From positions 346,393,636 to 346,457,635 of the forward strand of contig CM041776.1 in assembly GCA_023374045.1 (NCBI GenBank): DNA of 64,000 nt. The letters run 5' to 3'. Both the position numbers and the translations under genes were made by a program. Under the pieces are notes generated by a model. The model saw only the letters and a list, made by a program, of their open reading frames with translations. It was not told the DNA's origin and ran no database searches. Positions 13,086 to 25,297 of the stretch are shown piece after piece. This DNA comes from Limonium bicolor. Lineage: Eukaryota; Streptophyta; Magnoliopsida; Caryophyllales; Plumbaginaceae. The stretch's first letter is position 1, and every line of letters starts with the position of its first letter.

Positions 13086-13575
13086 CTCTTGGTGACTCTG
13101 TTTTTTGGGTTTTACGGTCCTAATTCCCCAATTACTCTCGTCCCTTGTACCGTCTACTGTCAAATAACTTGCTTCACCCATGAATTGAGTTGTTGCAGTT
13201 TCTGATGAGTGTTGATGATGAAGACCATAAGGACCTACTGAACAATTTTGTTTTGTAAATGTTGTGCTTGCATTTACTGGTTTGTTTGAGTTGTTGTAGA
13301 TTCTGATGATTGTTGATGATCTGTTTTATCAATGGCCTTTTTTTTAATTGGGAATGATTATCAATGTGATTAGATGTGTAGAAGCGACCTCTTATTTAAT
13401 TGCTCCGCTTACTAGCGTTGAAGTGGTTTATAAGTTGGTTGCTCCATATCTACATTTTTACATTTGTTATCATTACCTAATACATGAGCTATGATGAAGG
13501 CCATAAGGACCGACTGAGCTTTATTTCTCTATTACCGCTTGAGTTTGTGTTTGTTTTTTGAACAAATAATGCATA

Positions 13576-14079
13576 ATGTCATCTTCAAGTGCACATAGTA
13601 GTAGCTATGTCACCCAAAGAGAGGTGAAATGCAAATGCAATAGGAAAGCAAGGTTGTTAGTTGCCCGTACTACCAATAATTATGAGAAACCATTCTTCAA
13701 TTGTGAAGGCAACAAGTGTAATTTCTTTGTATGGTGGAGGGATATTTTCCTGCCTATCGAAGCATCGAATACTGGTTCTTCCACAACTGCTGAAGGACAG
13801 CGATGTAACCACAACAATGCAAACAATATTGTACAAACTAAGTTCAGTCAGCTGGTGAATATGAACTTTGCTGTTGTGACCAGATTGGAGACGATAGAGA
13901 AAGCTTGGTTGGATGAGCTCAAGAGTATGAATGATAATTTTGTGTCTAAAGCGGAGATGGAGAATGTAAAGAGCTTCTTGGAAACAAGTTTGAGCAACTT
14001 GAGGGCGACAATAATACAAATGATGTTTTTATCTTATATTGTAATCGCATTTGGAGTTATGTTTTACCGTTATGTATAA
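13576..14079 (+). CDS. GRF-type zinc-finger protein with C-terminal membrane helix
   Basis: This intact 167-residue frame starts with a Ser-rich segment. It then carries a GRF zinc finger at residues 17-54: the C-K-C pair at 19/21, PFFNC with Cys43, Cys48 and the closing N-F-F-V-W-W. Residues about 90-145 look like a coiled coil (LETIEKAWLDELKSMND and following). The last 23 residues are a hydrophobic tail (MMFLSYIVIAFGVMFYRYV), i.e. a probable tail anchor. This architecture matches the plant family annotated as uncharacterised At4g04775-like GRF proteins, whose function is unknown; GRF fingers in other proteins bind single-stranded nucleic acid. It lies between the inverted repeats of a transposon, so it is transposon-carried. 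It is one of the few undamaged frames in the window, which hints at recent origin or selection. Confidence 0.85.
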   Translation: MSSSSAHSSSYVTQREVKCKCNRKARLLVARTTNNYEKPFFNCEGNKCNFFVWWRDIFLPIEASNTGSSTTAEGQRCNHNNANNIVQTKFSQLVNMNFAVVTRLETIEKAWLDELKSMNDNFVSKAEMENVKSFLETSLSNLRATIIQMMFLSYIVIAFGVMFYRYV

Positions 14080-14284
14080 TTATCCTAGGCTAGTCTTCAT
14101 TATATATTGTAATTGCATCTGTCCTTTGCATCATTAATGTGTATTGAAAACAGAAGCTGCTCTTCTATTGTAAAATATTCACAACTTATCATCAATGAAG
14201 TTCTTCAAATTAGTTCTCATTGTCTATTTCAGTTTTCTGGTTACTTTTAATTTCAATCAAAACATTAATGTTGCAGATATGTAT

Positions 14285-14830
14285 AATTGAACAATTGCTA
14301 CAGATTTGTATAATTGAAAAACGGTTGCAGTGATTTGGACCTTCAAAAAAAGCAACAATGATGCAGTAAAAACTGCACTAAAATGTTCCACTTACACAGT
14401 AAAAAAACAGCAGCACTAAATCTGCACTAATATACAACATTAAAGCTATGGTGAGTAAAGTGTAATCAGCTGCATTTCCTTGGTGAGTAAATCTGTAAAA
14501 CTGAAAAACTGTTGGAGTAATTTGGATCTTCAAAACAGCAACAATGATGCTGTAAAAACTGTACTAAATTGTTCCAATTATAATGTTAAAAAGCAGTAGC
14601 ACTAAATCTGCACTAAAAACTGCAATATGCAACACTAATGCTATGGTGAGTGAAGTGTAATCAGCTGCACTTCTTTGGTTGGTGAGTAAATCTATAATTG
14701 AAAAACTGTTGCAGTGTTCTCTACATTCAAAAACAGCAACAATGATGCAGTTTTTGCTGCACTAACAGTTACACTAAATATGCACTTAAAACTGCAGTAA
14801 AGTGGACAAATGAGTCAAAAAGCAGCAGTA
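14285..14830. repeat. Three diverged tandem copies of a roughly 190-bp unit
   Basis: A unit containing ttgaaaaactgttgcagtg, a ttcaaaacagcaacaatgatgc segment, gcactaaatctgcac and ctatggtgagtaaagtgtaatc occurs three times, starting near 14310, 14497 and 14700, the last copy being partial. It is non-coding filler inside the GRF transposon, downstream of the gene. Confidence 0.75.
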
Positions 14831-14929
14831 ACAAAGTAGTGAAAATACACTAAATTGTTTCAGCAAGATCATGTTTCAGCATATGTTTCAATTAGAGCTA
14901 TAAAGTACAGCACTACATTCCCCAAACAT

Positions 14930-15100
14930 TACAAAAACTGAGCATTATATTTCCCTCAGAACATCCAAAAAAAAAAATGATCACTATGTTCCCCCAAAAT
15001 AACCAAAAAGCTGAAAACTATATTCCTTTTAGAACATCCAAAAAAGCTGATAGCTATGTTCCCCCAAAAACAACCAAAAAGCTGAGAACTATATGGTCGA
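14930..15100. repeat. Short A/C-rich tandem repeat
   Basis: Three or four diverged copies of a roughly 40-50-bp unit built from ctatgttcccccaaaa, aaccaaaaagctga and tagaacatcc follow one another inside the GRF transposon. Confidence 0.7.
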
Positions 15101-15349
15101 GTAAAGATCAGGATCTAACTCTTGTAGGCAGAACTTCCATCCTTTATAGGAAATCTCTATAATATGAACTTCCATCCTTTATAGAATGTGAACATCCAAT
15201 AAACCCTGTTGTAAAGCAAAAAAAAATGAGTTGGGAATTAGTCACAGACAGTAGATGCATATAATGACAGGATAAAAATAAGAAAACTAGAACAAAAAAC
15301 AAGCAAAACAATCGATAATTAGAAAAATCAGACACCAACAAATCTAGGA

Positions 15350-16035
15350 AACTGCATAACCACAATTGTAGAGATTCAAACACACACATGAATTGCTTTG
15401 TGCGAACACAAACCAAAAACAGTTTACCATATGAACCCTAGAAAACCGGAATTTCCAGAACAGGGGCGTAAGAACCAGTGTAGGGACACAATCGCGAGCA
15501 AGCACGATTGAATAGTCGCGAGCAACAGCTAGAACCCACGAATAAGAGGGACACAATCGCGAGCAAGCAAGATTGAACAGTCATGAGCAACAGCCAGAAC
15601 CCACGAATAAGAGGGACACAATCGCGAAACCGGAATTTCTAGAACAGGGGGGTAAGAACCAGTGTCGGGACACAATCGCGAGCAAGCAAGATTGCATAGT
15701 CGCGAGCAACGGCCAGAACCCACGAATAATAGGGACACAATCGCGAGCACAGTTACGAACAAGAGAGGAGATTAGCAAACGTACCCAGAACGAGGGGTGA
15801 ATTCACGAGCAACAGGGAAGCGGGAATTTGCCAAAAAAATATTCTTCCACCTTAGGCTTTGTTTGGACGAAGGGTAACAGATTAGTCAGTCAATAGTGGG
15901 GTTAAAGGTCAATGACAGGAACTGGATGGAAAGTTATAAAAGGGTGACGGAAGATATTACTAGGTTAGTTCATGGGTGGGCATTGATATTGTTAAAAGGT
16001 CAAGGGTGGGCAATGCTAATACACTAAAGTTCATG
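15350..16035 (-). repeat. Right terminal inverted repeat of the GRF element
   Basis: This is the reverse complement of 12528-13085. It contains an internal duplication: the block with cacaatcgcgagcaagca, agaacccacgaata and gaacaggggcgtaagaacc occurs at about 15447-15560 and again at about 15560-15740. That makes this arm longer than the left one. Confidence 0.85.
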
Positions 16036-17890
16036 TATTTATTTATTTAATAATTAATTTTATAAAAAAGGAAAAACAAACAAATAATAATAAGGGTATA
16101 ATAGACTTTTTCAATTATAACCAACCACTCCCCCTTATTGATAGGAGATGAAGTTTACGGAAGTTTTTCTCACCTAACTTCCTCTTGTCCATCTTAAAAA
16201 AATCACGCTCTCTACTAATTTATCTCTCTTCACCCACCAATCATTCTAAATATAGAACTCGGAGATTGTGAAAGTAATTAGTATTTTAATAATTATTCGA
16301 CTTGTAACTTTCCTAAATATACGACATTGACATTGTGGGGTATTTATTAGAATGCTACAAAGTTTATGTCAAAAGATTTTTTTAAATTTGTTATTTTTAA
16401 ATAAAGTAAGTTTCTTAAATGTGGGATATTTATTAGAATTGATGGTTTATAGTTTTCTTTTCAAATTAGATATTTAAATAAAATTACAATTTTAAAAATG
16501 CAAATGTAGATATGCTTGCTCGTTTAAGAAAAAGTGTAGATATTTAGGTAAAATGATAGATTTTTTGAAACGAAGGTGTAGATTTTTATGAGGAAAGTGT
16601 AGATTTTTAGTATTTTAAAAAAATGAAAGTAAAAGTTTAGATATTCAGATAAAATGATAGATTTTTCAAAATGAAGGTGTAGACTTATTTGATATAATTG
16701 TAAATTTTTAGTAATTGCTCATTTAAGTAAAAGTGTAGTTATTTAAGTAAAAGAATATATTTTGTAAAATGTAGGTGTAGATTTGTTTGATAAAAGTGTA
16801 GATTTTTTATTTGAACAATACAATGTTAAAACGAATGAGTGAAATTATTTTAATGAGTAATAATAAGACAACCTAGGAATTTCACTTGTGATCTTATATT
16901 TATTTTAAAGGGTTCATGTAATATTATTTTATAATTTCATCTTTCAAACCAATTTGTTTTAAATGTACATCTTTATTTCTCTTTTTTCTAACTAGATCGG
17001 CTACATTCCCACCTTAAAAAATATTAATGGTTTATCTGTTTTTTTTTTTCAAATTAGATCGTTGCAATATACAAAACTCATCTAAAATTTATTCTTATTT
17101 AGATATTTAGTAAAATGTCAGATTTTAAATTGCAAGTGTGGATTTTTTTTTAGAAGTGTGAATTTTAATTAATTCCAAATTCAAGTAAAAGTGTAGATAT
17201 TAGGTAAAGTAATAGTTGTTTCAAAATATAATTCTTTGATTTATTTTTGTTTGATTGTAATGTTTTATTTAGTAATAAATAAATTTAAGGTTGTTCTTAT
17301 ACATTTCTATAAGTAGTCTTGTCAATTAAATTTCTAATTTGTTATTTTTAAATAATATTTATTTTTGCATAAAAGTGGATCTTTTGATTTTTTCAGATCA
17401 CTACTCTACTTCTATTACAGTTAAAAAAATTATAACTGCCAATTGTGGGAATATTTATTAGAATTATTGATTTAATTCTTTATCTGTAAACTTGATCATG
17501 CAATCTTACATTTTTTCCTTTATTTCTTAAAACTAAAGTTAAATTTGACATCTATACCCCTAATAAAAACAATAAAATCAACCTTCAATTTATTATAAAT
17601 ACAACCACCATGATTTAATTGAGCACCATGCTCAAAATTTGTTTTGAGCACCTACCCCTCGTTGCACTCTGGCACGCGTCGGTTATATCAAGTTACATCC
17701 AAACAACTTCGTAGCTAGATCTTATATTTTTAACATGATCTTTACATTTAGTTTCATAATTTATTTTTTTGGTAATTAAGTGTCCAATGGTTTTATTGAA
17801 AGAAAAGCTACAACCTCGACAAGCCATAACTGAGGCAAGACTAAAAGGAGCCTCATCAAATCTTGTTAGGCAAAACCTAATAAATAACGC
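16036..17890. other. AT-rich spacer with degenerate GTGTAGATTTTT repeats
   Basis: No gene is visible. From about 16500 to 17230 the motif gtgtagattttt and the companion taggtaaaatgatag recur many times with irregular spacing, giving a degenerate minisatellite look. The rest is A/T-rich. Confidence 0.55.
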
Positions 17891-17895
17891 GAATT

Positions 17896-18395
17896 AGAAG
17901 TTGGCGCTTGCGTCATGTAGTAAGGTGGCGATGAGCATATTTGTTTCTTTTCTTTGCCACATGTCAACATCTTATTGGAGGGAAATAAAGAAAAAAGGAA
18001 AAAAAATGAAATTTGTTAACAAAGCACAAGCAGAGGAGAGAGAGGTTTTTTTTTTCAAAATGTCATAACTTATAAAATATAAGTGAAAAAATAAAAAAAA
18101 TTATACTATTGTTCATCATTTTTCGTGCTCTTCAAAATAAGACCAAACATGAGTATGTTTTGATAAATTTTTTATTTTTCATTTTTTGTATGTACATATT
18201 TTTCAAGATTCATTGTGAATCTTAAGTTTAAGAAAAGTGAATCAAAGGGTGTTACAAAGTGAATCAAAGGTTGTTAAAAGGTGAATCAGAAAGTTGCGTA
18301 AAAGTGAATAAGAGGTTTAAAAAAAGCGAATCTCATAAACAGAGATTGTTTAACTAAAGTAATTTTCTGATTGTTTGACTAGTGTGAATCAAAGG
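17896..18395. mobile_element. Left end of an inverted-repeat element, cut by an LTR insertion
   Basis: This 500-bp piece is closely similar to 30240-30570 plus 32390-32550. Shared landmarks are acatgtcaaca, cataacttataaaatataag, ttgttcatcatttttcgtg and arrays of aagtgaatcaaaggttgtt. It stops abruptly at the LTR starting at 18396, so the retrotransposon inserted into this copy. The other half is not in the window; it lies beyond the lost 3' part of the retrotransposon. Confidence 0.8.
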
Positions 18396-21300
18396 TGAAA
18401 TACCCCTAACATTTAAATAATTAAATAATGATAAAATATATTATTTATGGGATTATTAAACCCTAAAGAGAGTATATAAAAACTCAGGCGTTAAGAACGC
18501 ACCTAAAATTCCTTAAGGTCAAAAACGTGCGTTAAAGCCCGACCTTAAGTAAATAAATTATATAAGCTATGAACAACATATAAAATCAACCAAGGATCAT
18601 TATGTGACCTTGGAAACACAAATCCACAGTTTTGAACTAAGTAAAAATACGAGATACCCGGGAATTCTCTTAAAGGCCCCTTAAGGCCCGAAAGTCCCGG
18701 AAATACCCTATAAATTAAAATAAAGAATTACACCTCATTTAAAATGCTTAATAATACCTTAATGAACATTTAAGACAAAGTTATCAAGATAGATTCTCAG
18801 TTAAAGACAAAATACTCGGGGGAGCTTCTTAACGCTCCTTTTTGCTCGGTTAGCCCGAGAATTGTGTTCTAGGTGGGTATGACCCCATATAACCCAATGT
18901 AATACCTTAAAATATTATTGTTGACTATAAACAATGTCAATAAACACTTGGAACACATAGCGACTAATTAATTCTTATAAAAAATTTTAAAGCACAAAAC
19001 CGCACCTTCGGGTGTCATGAAAATGCGTTTTACGCAATTACCTTGAAGTTTTTGAGGAGCCATGAATTAATAGACTTAAAAGTGGATAAAATGACCACCT
19101 AAATTAATTAATGTCAGTACTAAATTTATTGTATAATAGGGGGCGATTTTTGGGACATAAAGTTACCGAAAATCAGCATTTTTACCTTAAAACTTTCATC
19201 TTTTATTATATTAAAAATGTACCAAATAAATGCTGGAACCTATTATATATATTAATATGGTCTTAATACAATATATTGTAACAAAAATCAAATTAAAAAT
19301 CAAACCCATCTGGTCTCCATTGCATGCGCCAATATGGGTGTATTTTTGACAATTTTGCTTCAAAAAAATTGTCTTATGATATTATAACTCACCAATTATG
19401 TACTATATAATTATGTAACAAATAATTCTGATAATATAGGCCCCATGGTCGATTTTCCCTGCAAAAAAATAATGAACATTAGTTCATATCAAGACAAAGG
19501 AAATAAATACAATCTAGCCTACACATTTGACTAGGCATTTAAACAAAATAATACAAGATAATATAAATGGCTTATTTGTCTCATGGCCATCGGTTTACAG
19601 CAAGGAAAAAGGGTCATGAATGGCTGCTGAATAAATCAATGAAACAAGTACCTAATTATTAAGACTCATGTGTTGCAAACAAACAAAAAAAAATCAAAGT
19701 CTTGCTTGCTTAAATGGCCACCGAATTGCAACAAAAAAAGAGGTCTAATTGGCTCATTGAAAATTCAATAAAACATCTACCTAACATACATAATTTCTTG
19801 TCTTCAATCAAGCAAGAAATCAATTGTCTTCTAGCTAATATACCACCGAAAATAATGAGCAAGGAGGGACATGATTTAGCTTGTTTATTGACTTCAAAAA
19901 AAAAATACAAGAAGACTATTATCTACTTCCTTTGTCTCCTAGCTTTTGTTATCAAATAAATCACCATTCATCCCCTCTTGATTCAGCCGAAAATATGTAC
20001 CAAATTGAGACATTTTGTAGCTGAAATCAAAGTCAATAAATCAAAGAAATTAAGCATAAAATAATGCACCAAAATAATACCAATTATTCCAAAATCAATC
20101 TCATTATTTTCTCACCTTAATAAACATAAGAGAGCTTGCCTTCCTCCTTTGCACATATCAGCCGTGGGTAAGCTCTCCCTTCTCCTCTCTTTCTTCTTCC
20201 TTTGTTCATTCAATTCCTAAGAGCTACTAAGCTCCATTAATGGTGATTTAATTCCTAACACCATTTTAATGTAATTTCCTAGTTAAATCAATCAAGTCTT
20301 GAAGCAAGAAATCATCCTAGCATTTCCTACAATTTTCGCCAAGCTCATATGTTCCAAGGAGGTTCCTAAATTCAACAACAACACAAGGAACAACAAGATC
20401 AAGTTAAGGTATATTTTCATGTTGAAAATCCTAGTAAATTACCTTAAGCAATTTTCGAAATATTAGAACTTCTAAATCCATGTTCTCTTCATTATTTCAT
20501 GAAGGAAACTTGGATCTACAATCATCCAAGGTGTACCAAAAATACCTTGTTAAATTCCTAAGGTAAACTCTTGTAAAAATTCCTACAAATATTATTTATA
20601 AATTCTTGTTAGAAGCCTAACAAATAAATCTCCTAATGTTTATAAGGGCCGAAAATTCTTCATCAAGGAAACATTTGGAGAGCTTGGAATTCAAGGAGAA
20701 ATCAAGTACAAGAATTGTCTTGATTTAAGGAGTAAGTAAAACAATTAAGATTTATTAAACTTGAGTTTATTTTAAGCTCCAAATTTTGGTATAAAATTTT
20801 GTGTAAAACTTCTACAAATATTAAGGCCGAAAAACATTGGAGTAAAATGTTAAGGAAATAATTTGTGGCATATAAGGTAAGGTTATTACCTTAAGATATT
20901 ATTTATGTGTCAAAAAATTAATTATGTACTCAAATAATTAAACCGAAATACCTAAGAAAAAAGGTTCTATTTGAGTTTATAATCATTTTAAGTCATTAGC
21001 ATAATTTTTAGAAGTGTTATATGACTTACATACAATTATATGTATTTATTATAAGGTTTAAAACAAGTTTTAAAACCATTTGGTAAAATTAAATTGAAGC
21101 CGAGAGTAATGTGTGAAATTTGGTGAGTTTTAACATATGTATAAGTGTATTAACTTATATTATAATTTTTGGGAATATTAAAAATAGCTACAAGTATTTA
21201 AATGGCTATTTTAAGAATTTATGTGGTTAAAATGTAAATTTTGAAAAGTATGGGGTGTTTTAATTAATTACCGAGAGCATAAGGGGTAATTTGGTGTATT

Positions 21301-23519
21301 TAAAGTATAATATAAGATAGGAATTTATATTATGAATTTTGGTAAATTTAAACAAGTGTTTAAGAGTTAAGAATAACATTTAATAAAGTTTTGGGGCTAT
21401 TTTGTAATTAATTGAAAGTTTAAGGTTTTACCGAGAATATAAATGAATTTATGGGTATGTTGAAGTATTAATTAAGAAATTAAGTCTTGGTCAAAGTGTT
21501 GACTAAAAACTTTGGGTTAAAATGATTTATGACATAAAATATTAAGTTTATAAAAGTTTTGGGGTGAATATGTAATTTATGATAATATATATAGAAAACC
21601 GAATTTAAATTGGGGCGGTTATGTAATTTGCGAAAATATAAGGGTATTTTCGGTATTTAAGAAAATTAAATATTAAAACTATAGTTTATAAGATAATATG
21701 TAACTTATATTAAATTTTAGGGATTAAATTGTGAATAAGGGAAATGTTTACAAAAAACGAAACTATAATAAGTATATTATGATTTTCGAAAACTAAAGGG
21801 CATAAAATGTAATTATAAAACTATGTGGTTAATTAGTAAATTATAGAAGTTATATGGTTATTTGATAATTTATAAAAGTTGTTGGGTACAAGATATAAAC
21901 ACCAAAGTATTAAGATGGTTTTGGTAATTTAATAAAGGAAAGGATTAAGATTATGTAATACAATGTGTTATGATATTAAATGGAGAATAAAATAAGTTTA
22001 TAAAATAAAGGTGGTTATAATATGAATAATTAAATGATATGATGTAGATGATAAGTGGAAATAATTATGGCTATATAATTAATGGGATAAAGGTATACCG
22101 TATAAATTCATTATCACATGTGAACTCCACATAAAATGATGAACTGTTAGGTTATCTAGAACTACTGTTAAATAACAGGGGAAAATAAATAACACACAGG
22201 TTGATATATAACAAGAATAAAACCTATGATGACTGTACAGAAGTATTTAGTGGACAGTCATATTAATAATATACGTTATTTCATGTATGAACAACAGCGT
22301 ACGGGAAAGAATTACTAGAGCAGGAATTGTCAAGCTAGCAATTACCTCGGTGAACGGTATGTTAATTGTGTGGTCTGAATGTCCTAAGGATTATCCTGAG
22401 GTCCAGACATTATGTGTTTAAATGTTTAAGAACGATATCTATGATTTTATGTGAATATTATTATATGTGGTGTTGCTTAAACTGTGGCGTTGTATTTATA
22501 CGCGAAAGTCCTGTGACTAAAAGTTTGTACATCTAAACTGTAAAAAGGAGACTAACTGACCTTCAGGTATTATTGAACCTAACAAAGGTCTAACGTTATA
22601 GTCTTAATTTGAGTACTATGTTACTGACAAAAAGGACTAACTTATTATGAGAGGAAATCCGGATCGTTTCGACTTTCTGGTTGCGCATCGTGATCACTAC
22701 GAGAGACTTCAATGGGGAGTCACTCAAAGGAAATCCATCAGCCACATTCGGGGATGGCGGAATGCACTGCCGTTGGTGCACAGTTTCGACCGAACCGGTC
22801 AATATTTATCCAGGGCCATAAGGTCAGCTGGTAACGGTTCCCTTGGAACCCAGTGAACATAATGTCAGTCTTTCACAGGTTATTAAATGGATGGTTTTAA
22901 AGGTTAAGGGTCATGAGACCCACTAACAAGTTCAATTGTTAAATATTTACATCTTATCTGTGTGGATTGTTGTTGATGTGTGGTATCATACACTTTATGT
23001 TGCAGGTGGAATGTTATGTGATTGCTCAGTGTTTAGTATTTCTATTATCCTTGTAAACCGGATTATCTGTAACGAATCTAATATCAAGATGGCTAAAACG
23101 ACTTAAGGAATCTAGACGACTTAGGACTACATTTAGCATACCAGCATAGTTTGCTGAGCCCTTCATTGGGCCAAACATTTCAGGTCATTGAAGAATACAC
23201 AAGCCGGAGTGCGGGAACAGGGTAGTAACTGTTTTATAAACACCTGTCATTTTGTTATGTACTCTATTTGGAGGATGTTGTATTTTATTTAGTTGCTCAT
23301 TTAGTTTGCATTTGGTCTGTAATAAGTAGTGTGCTCAGTATCTCTTCATCACAGCGTTGTTTAGTTGTTGGATAGAGTTTTGATGCCTTGTTGCTCACAA
23401 GGGTGAGTGAGTAACGGCGTGTAACACCAAGTTTAGATAGTTTTAATTTCCGCTGCGACGCTATTTATTTTACTACGACTCGCGACGTTTATTATAGGTT
23501 TAGGACTAGGGGTGTTACA
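18396..23519 (+). repeat. 5' long terminal repeat, 5.1 kb
   Basis: The LTR begins TGAAATACCCCTAAC and ends GGGGTGTTACA, immediately before the primer-binding site. Its 5124 bp is far longer than a usual plant LTR of 0.3-2 kb. The boundaries are supported by two solo copies in the window with the same ends (37934 and 48487; 47598 and 42049 in reverse). The interior is AT-rich without a convincing gene; short open frames inside it show no family features. Confidence 0.88.
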
Positions 23520-23524
23520 AAAAG

Positions 23525-23536
23525 TGGTATCAGAGC
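23525..23536 (+). other. Primer-binding site (initiator tRNA-Met type)
   Basis: TGGTATCAGAGC lies five bases after the LTR end and is the standard plant retrotransposon site complementary to the 3' end of initiator tRNA-Met. Its last bases begin a perfect 8-bp inverted repeat (CAGAGCGG / CCGCTCTG, 23531-23550, loop agta), so part of the site could fold into a hairpin in RNA. Confidence 0.9.
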
Positions 23537-23743
23537 GGAGTACCGCTCTGATGAAGGATACTGAGTCAAAAACAATGAGCATAGGAACATGGGATAACGG
23601 GGAAACGCCTGTGAGGATTCGTAACTTAGAAGAAAACCCTAGGGATCTATATTTTTCTGCTAGCAGTTAACTTTACCTACTTGTTGTGATTGTGTGAAAT
23701 ACGGTGTATCACCGAGTAGTAATTATAGTATGTTATACTATAG

Positions 23744-25162
23744 ATGTCTGGAGGAAGAAGATCAGGTGGAAGAGGCGGAGCAGGACGAGGTGGAGCCCCA
23801 CCAGCTGATGTCCCGGAAATACCAGGCCTAGCAGAGGCCATGGCCGCCTTCGCCACACAACTAGGAGCACAAGTTGCAGGAGCCATACCCCACCCGCCAC
23901 AGCCCAGGGAGACTAATTGGTTAAAGAGTGTGGTTGATGCACGAGTCCCAACATACTCAGGGGAACCAGACCCCGCCGCTCTGGAGAAATTCATCGTCGA
24001 GACACCAAAAAGCTTTCAGGGCCGTCAGGGTCCCAGAGAACCAACAGGTTGACATTGCCGCGTATAACTTGAAAGATGCAGCCGATACTTGGTGGCGGTC
24101 TGTAGAGGACCACCATAGAGCCACACCAGACTTTGGGTGGACGGCGTTCGTGAATGTGCTACGAGAGAAATATTACCCCGAGCACTTGAAGCAGAGGAAG
24201 CGACAAGAGTTTGAGACTCTACTCCAGGGGAGTCAGACGGTCGACCAATACTACGCGCGATTTACCAGCTTGCTTGATTTCATCCCAGGAGTTGACTACT
24301 CCGATGTTGTGAAGATTCAGAAATTCAGGGGAGGTTTACAGTTCCGTATCCAGAGTGCAATGGGAGCAATCCGCTTCAACACCATTCAAGAATGCTATGA
24401 TGCAGCATCAGCAACTGAACTAATGATACAGTCGAGGGATGAAGCCCAGGGTAAAAAGAGGAAAAATACGGAGGGACAAGAAGGTGGAGAGGCCACATCT
24501 GGCGGATCCTACAAGAAGGGGAAGTAAGGAAACCTTTACTTAAGAGAGACACCTATTTATTGCCTACACTTAGTTGGATCACTAACCTAAACCCTCTACA
24601 GGGGATTCTTTGATAAGAAGAAAGGGAAGAAGGATTTTCAAGGTCAGAAGGCGAAGGAGCAGGTTCCTCGCCAGACCGGCACGGTCATAGATGCACAGCC
24701 GCTGAGATCGGCACCACCCAGGGGTAAGAATACCCACCTCTCATTAACCAAACATTTACTAGCTATACCTTACTAAACCACGTTGTGTGAACAGCGGGCA
24801 ATAAGCCAACCCGGCGCCATTACTACTGTAAGCGCTGTGGAGGTGACCACCCAGGAGTGGACTGCCAAGGCAGGAAGGTCGAGTGCCGTTACTGCAAGAA
24901 GGAGGTCACAGGGACTACGAATGTTTTTCTAACCCAGCAAGCCGTGTATACAAGGGAGGTAAGGGTTCACAGAGACCACCAGCCGCTGAGACTGGAGGAT
25001 CCAGAGGAGGGCAGACACCTCAGACTAATACCTATACTAGGGGACCGGGAGGACAGCCATCCTCATCCGGGAGTCAAAAAGGGAAGGAGATAGTACCGGT
25101 TAGAAACACCCTGTATACAGTGGGAACTCCAGGCGCCGAGACTAGCGCTCAGCGCGAATTCG
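23744..25162 (+). CDS. Ty3 gag polyprotein with three apparent introns
   Basis: From the ATG at 23744 a Gly/Arg-rich N-terminus leads into the retrotransposon gag core: TYSGEPDPAALEKF, DIAAYNLKDAADTWWR, FVNVLREKYYPEHLKQRKR, then a basic Lys-rich tail. A one-base shift occurs at the five-A run 24007-24011. Two canonical GT-AG segments, 24524-24601 (78 nt) and 24724-24794 (71 nt), each contain or cause stops when read through, and rejoin the frame exactly when removed. They lead to a nucleic-acid-binding zinc knuckle (CKRCGGDHPGVDC near 24824) and a second, CRYCKK..GHRDYEC, split by a one-base loss near 24900. A donor CG|GTAAG at 25163 closes the region in phase with two downstream acceptors. 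Gag normally forms the particle that packages element RNA. Introns in a Ty3 gag are unusual; the splice calls are inference from phase and consensus only. Confidence 0.82.
24524..24601 (+). other. Putative gag intron 1 (78 nt)
   Basis: The donor is gaa|GTAAGG and the acceptor ctctacAG|ggg. Read through, the frame stops one codon inside the donor. Removal joins a split Lys codon and continues the same basic Lys/Phe/Asp-rich gag frame through to 24723. Confidence 0.7.
24724..24794 (+). other. Putative gag intron 2 (71 nt)
   Basis: The donor is agg|g|GTAAGA and the acceptor gtgaacAG|cgg. The phase is conserved across the join, leading into the zinc knuckle at about 24824. The length is near the lower limit for plant introns. 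Confidence 0.7.
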
Positions 25163-25297
25163 GTAAGCCTAGCACCTAGAATAAGAATGATGTTGTGGAT
25201 GTATGTTAATTATTACTCAGTCATTAAGACTTGTATGTGTGTTTCTGTGTGAAATAAAATCTGAAGAGACCTAATTTAGGAATCTCTCACTTAATAG
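25163..25297 (+). other. Putative intron 3 with a second possible acceptor
   Basis: The donor CG|GTAAG at 25163 leaves one base of a codon. Joining to the acceptor taatAG|gatg (25298) continues in frame into the AlkB coding region. Joining instead to ccccAG|gcttc (26135) continues in frame into the protease region and skips AlkB. Both joins use the same phase, which suggests alternative splicing. Confidence 0.65.

Larger units (their letters stand above)
12521..16035. mobile_element. Long-TIR (Mutator-like) element carrying a GRF gene
   Basis: The sequence from about 12528 to 13085 reappears as its reverse complement at about 15350-16035. Matching landmarks are catgaactttagtgtatta, tatcttctgtcacc, gttgctcgtgaattca, ctgttctggaaattccgg and gttcatatggtaaac. 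The arms are about 560 bp (left) and about 690 bp (right, lengthened by an internal duplication). Arms of this length suit a Mutator-like element. No transposase is present, so it is non-autonomous. The left terminus extends further outwards (ttgcccaccc) than the right, whose last roughly 25 bases are missing, and no target duplication is visible. The interior carries an intact GRF zinc-finger gene and internal tandem duplications. Confidence 0.85.
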
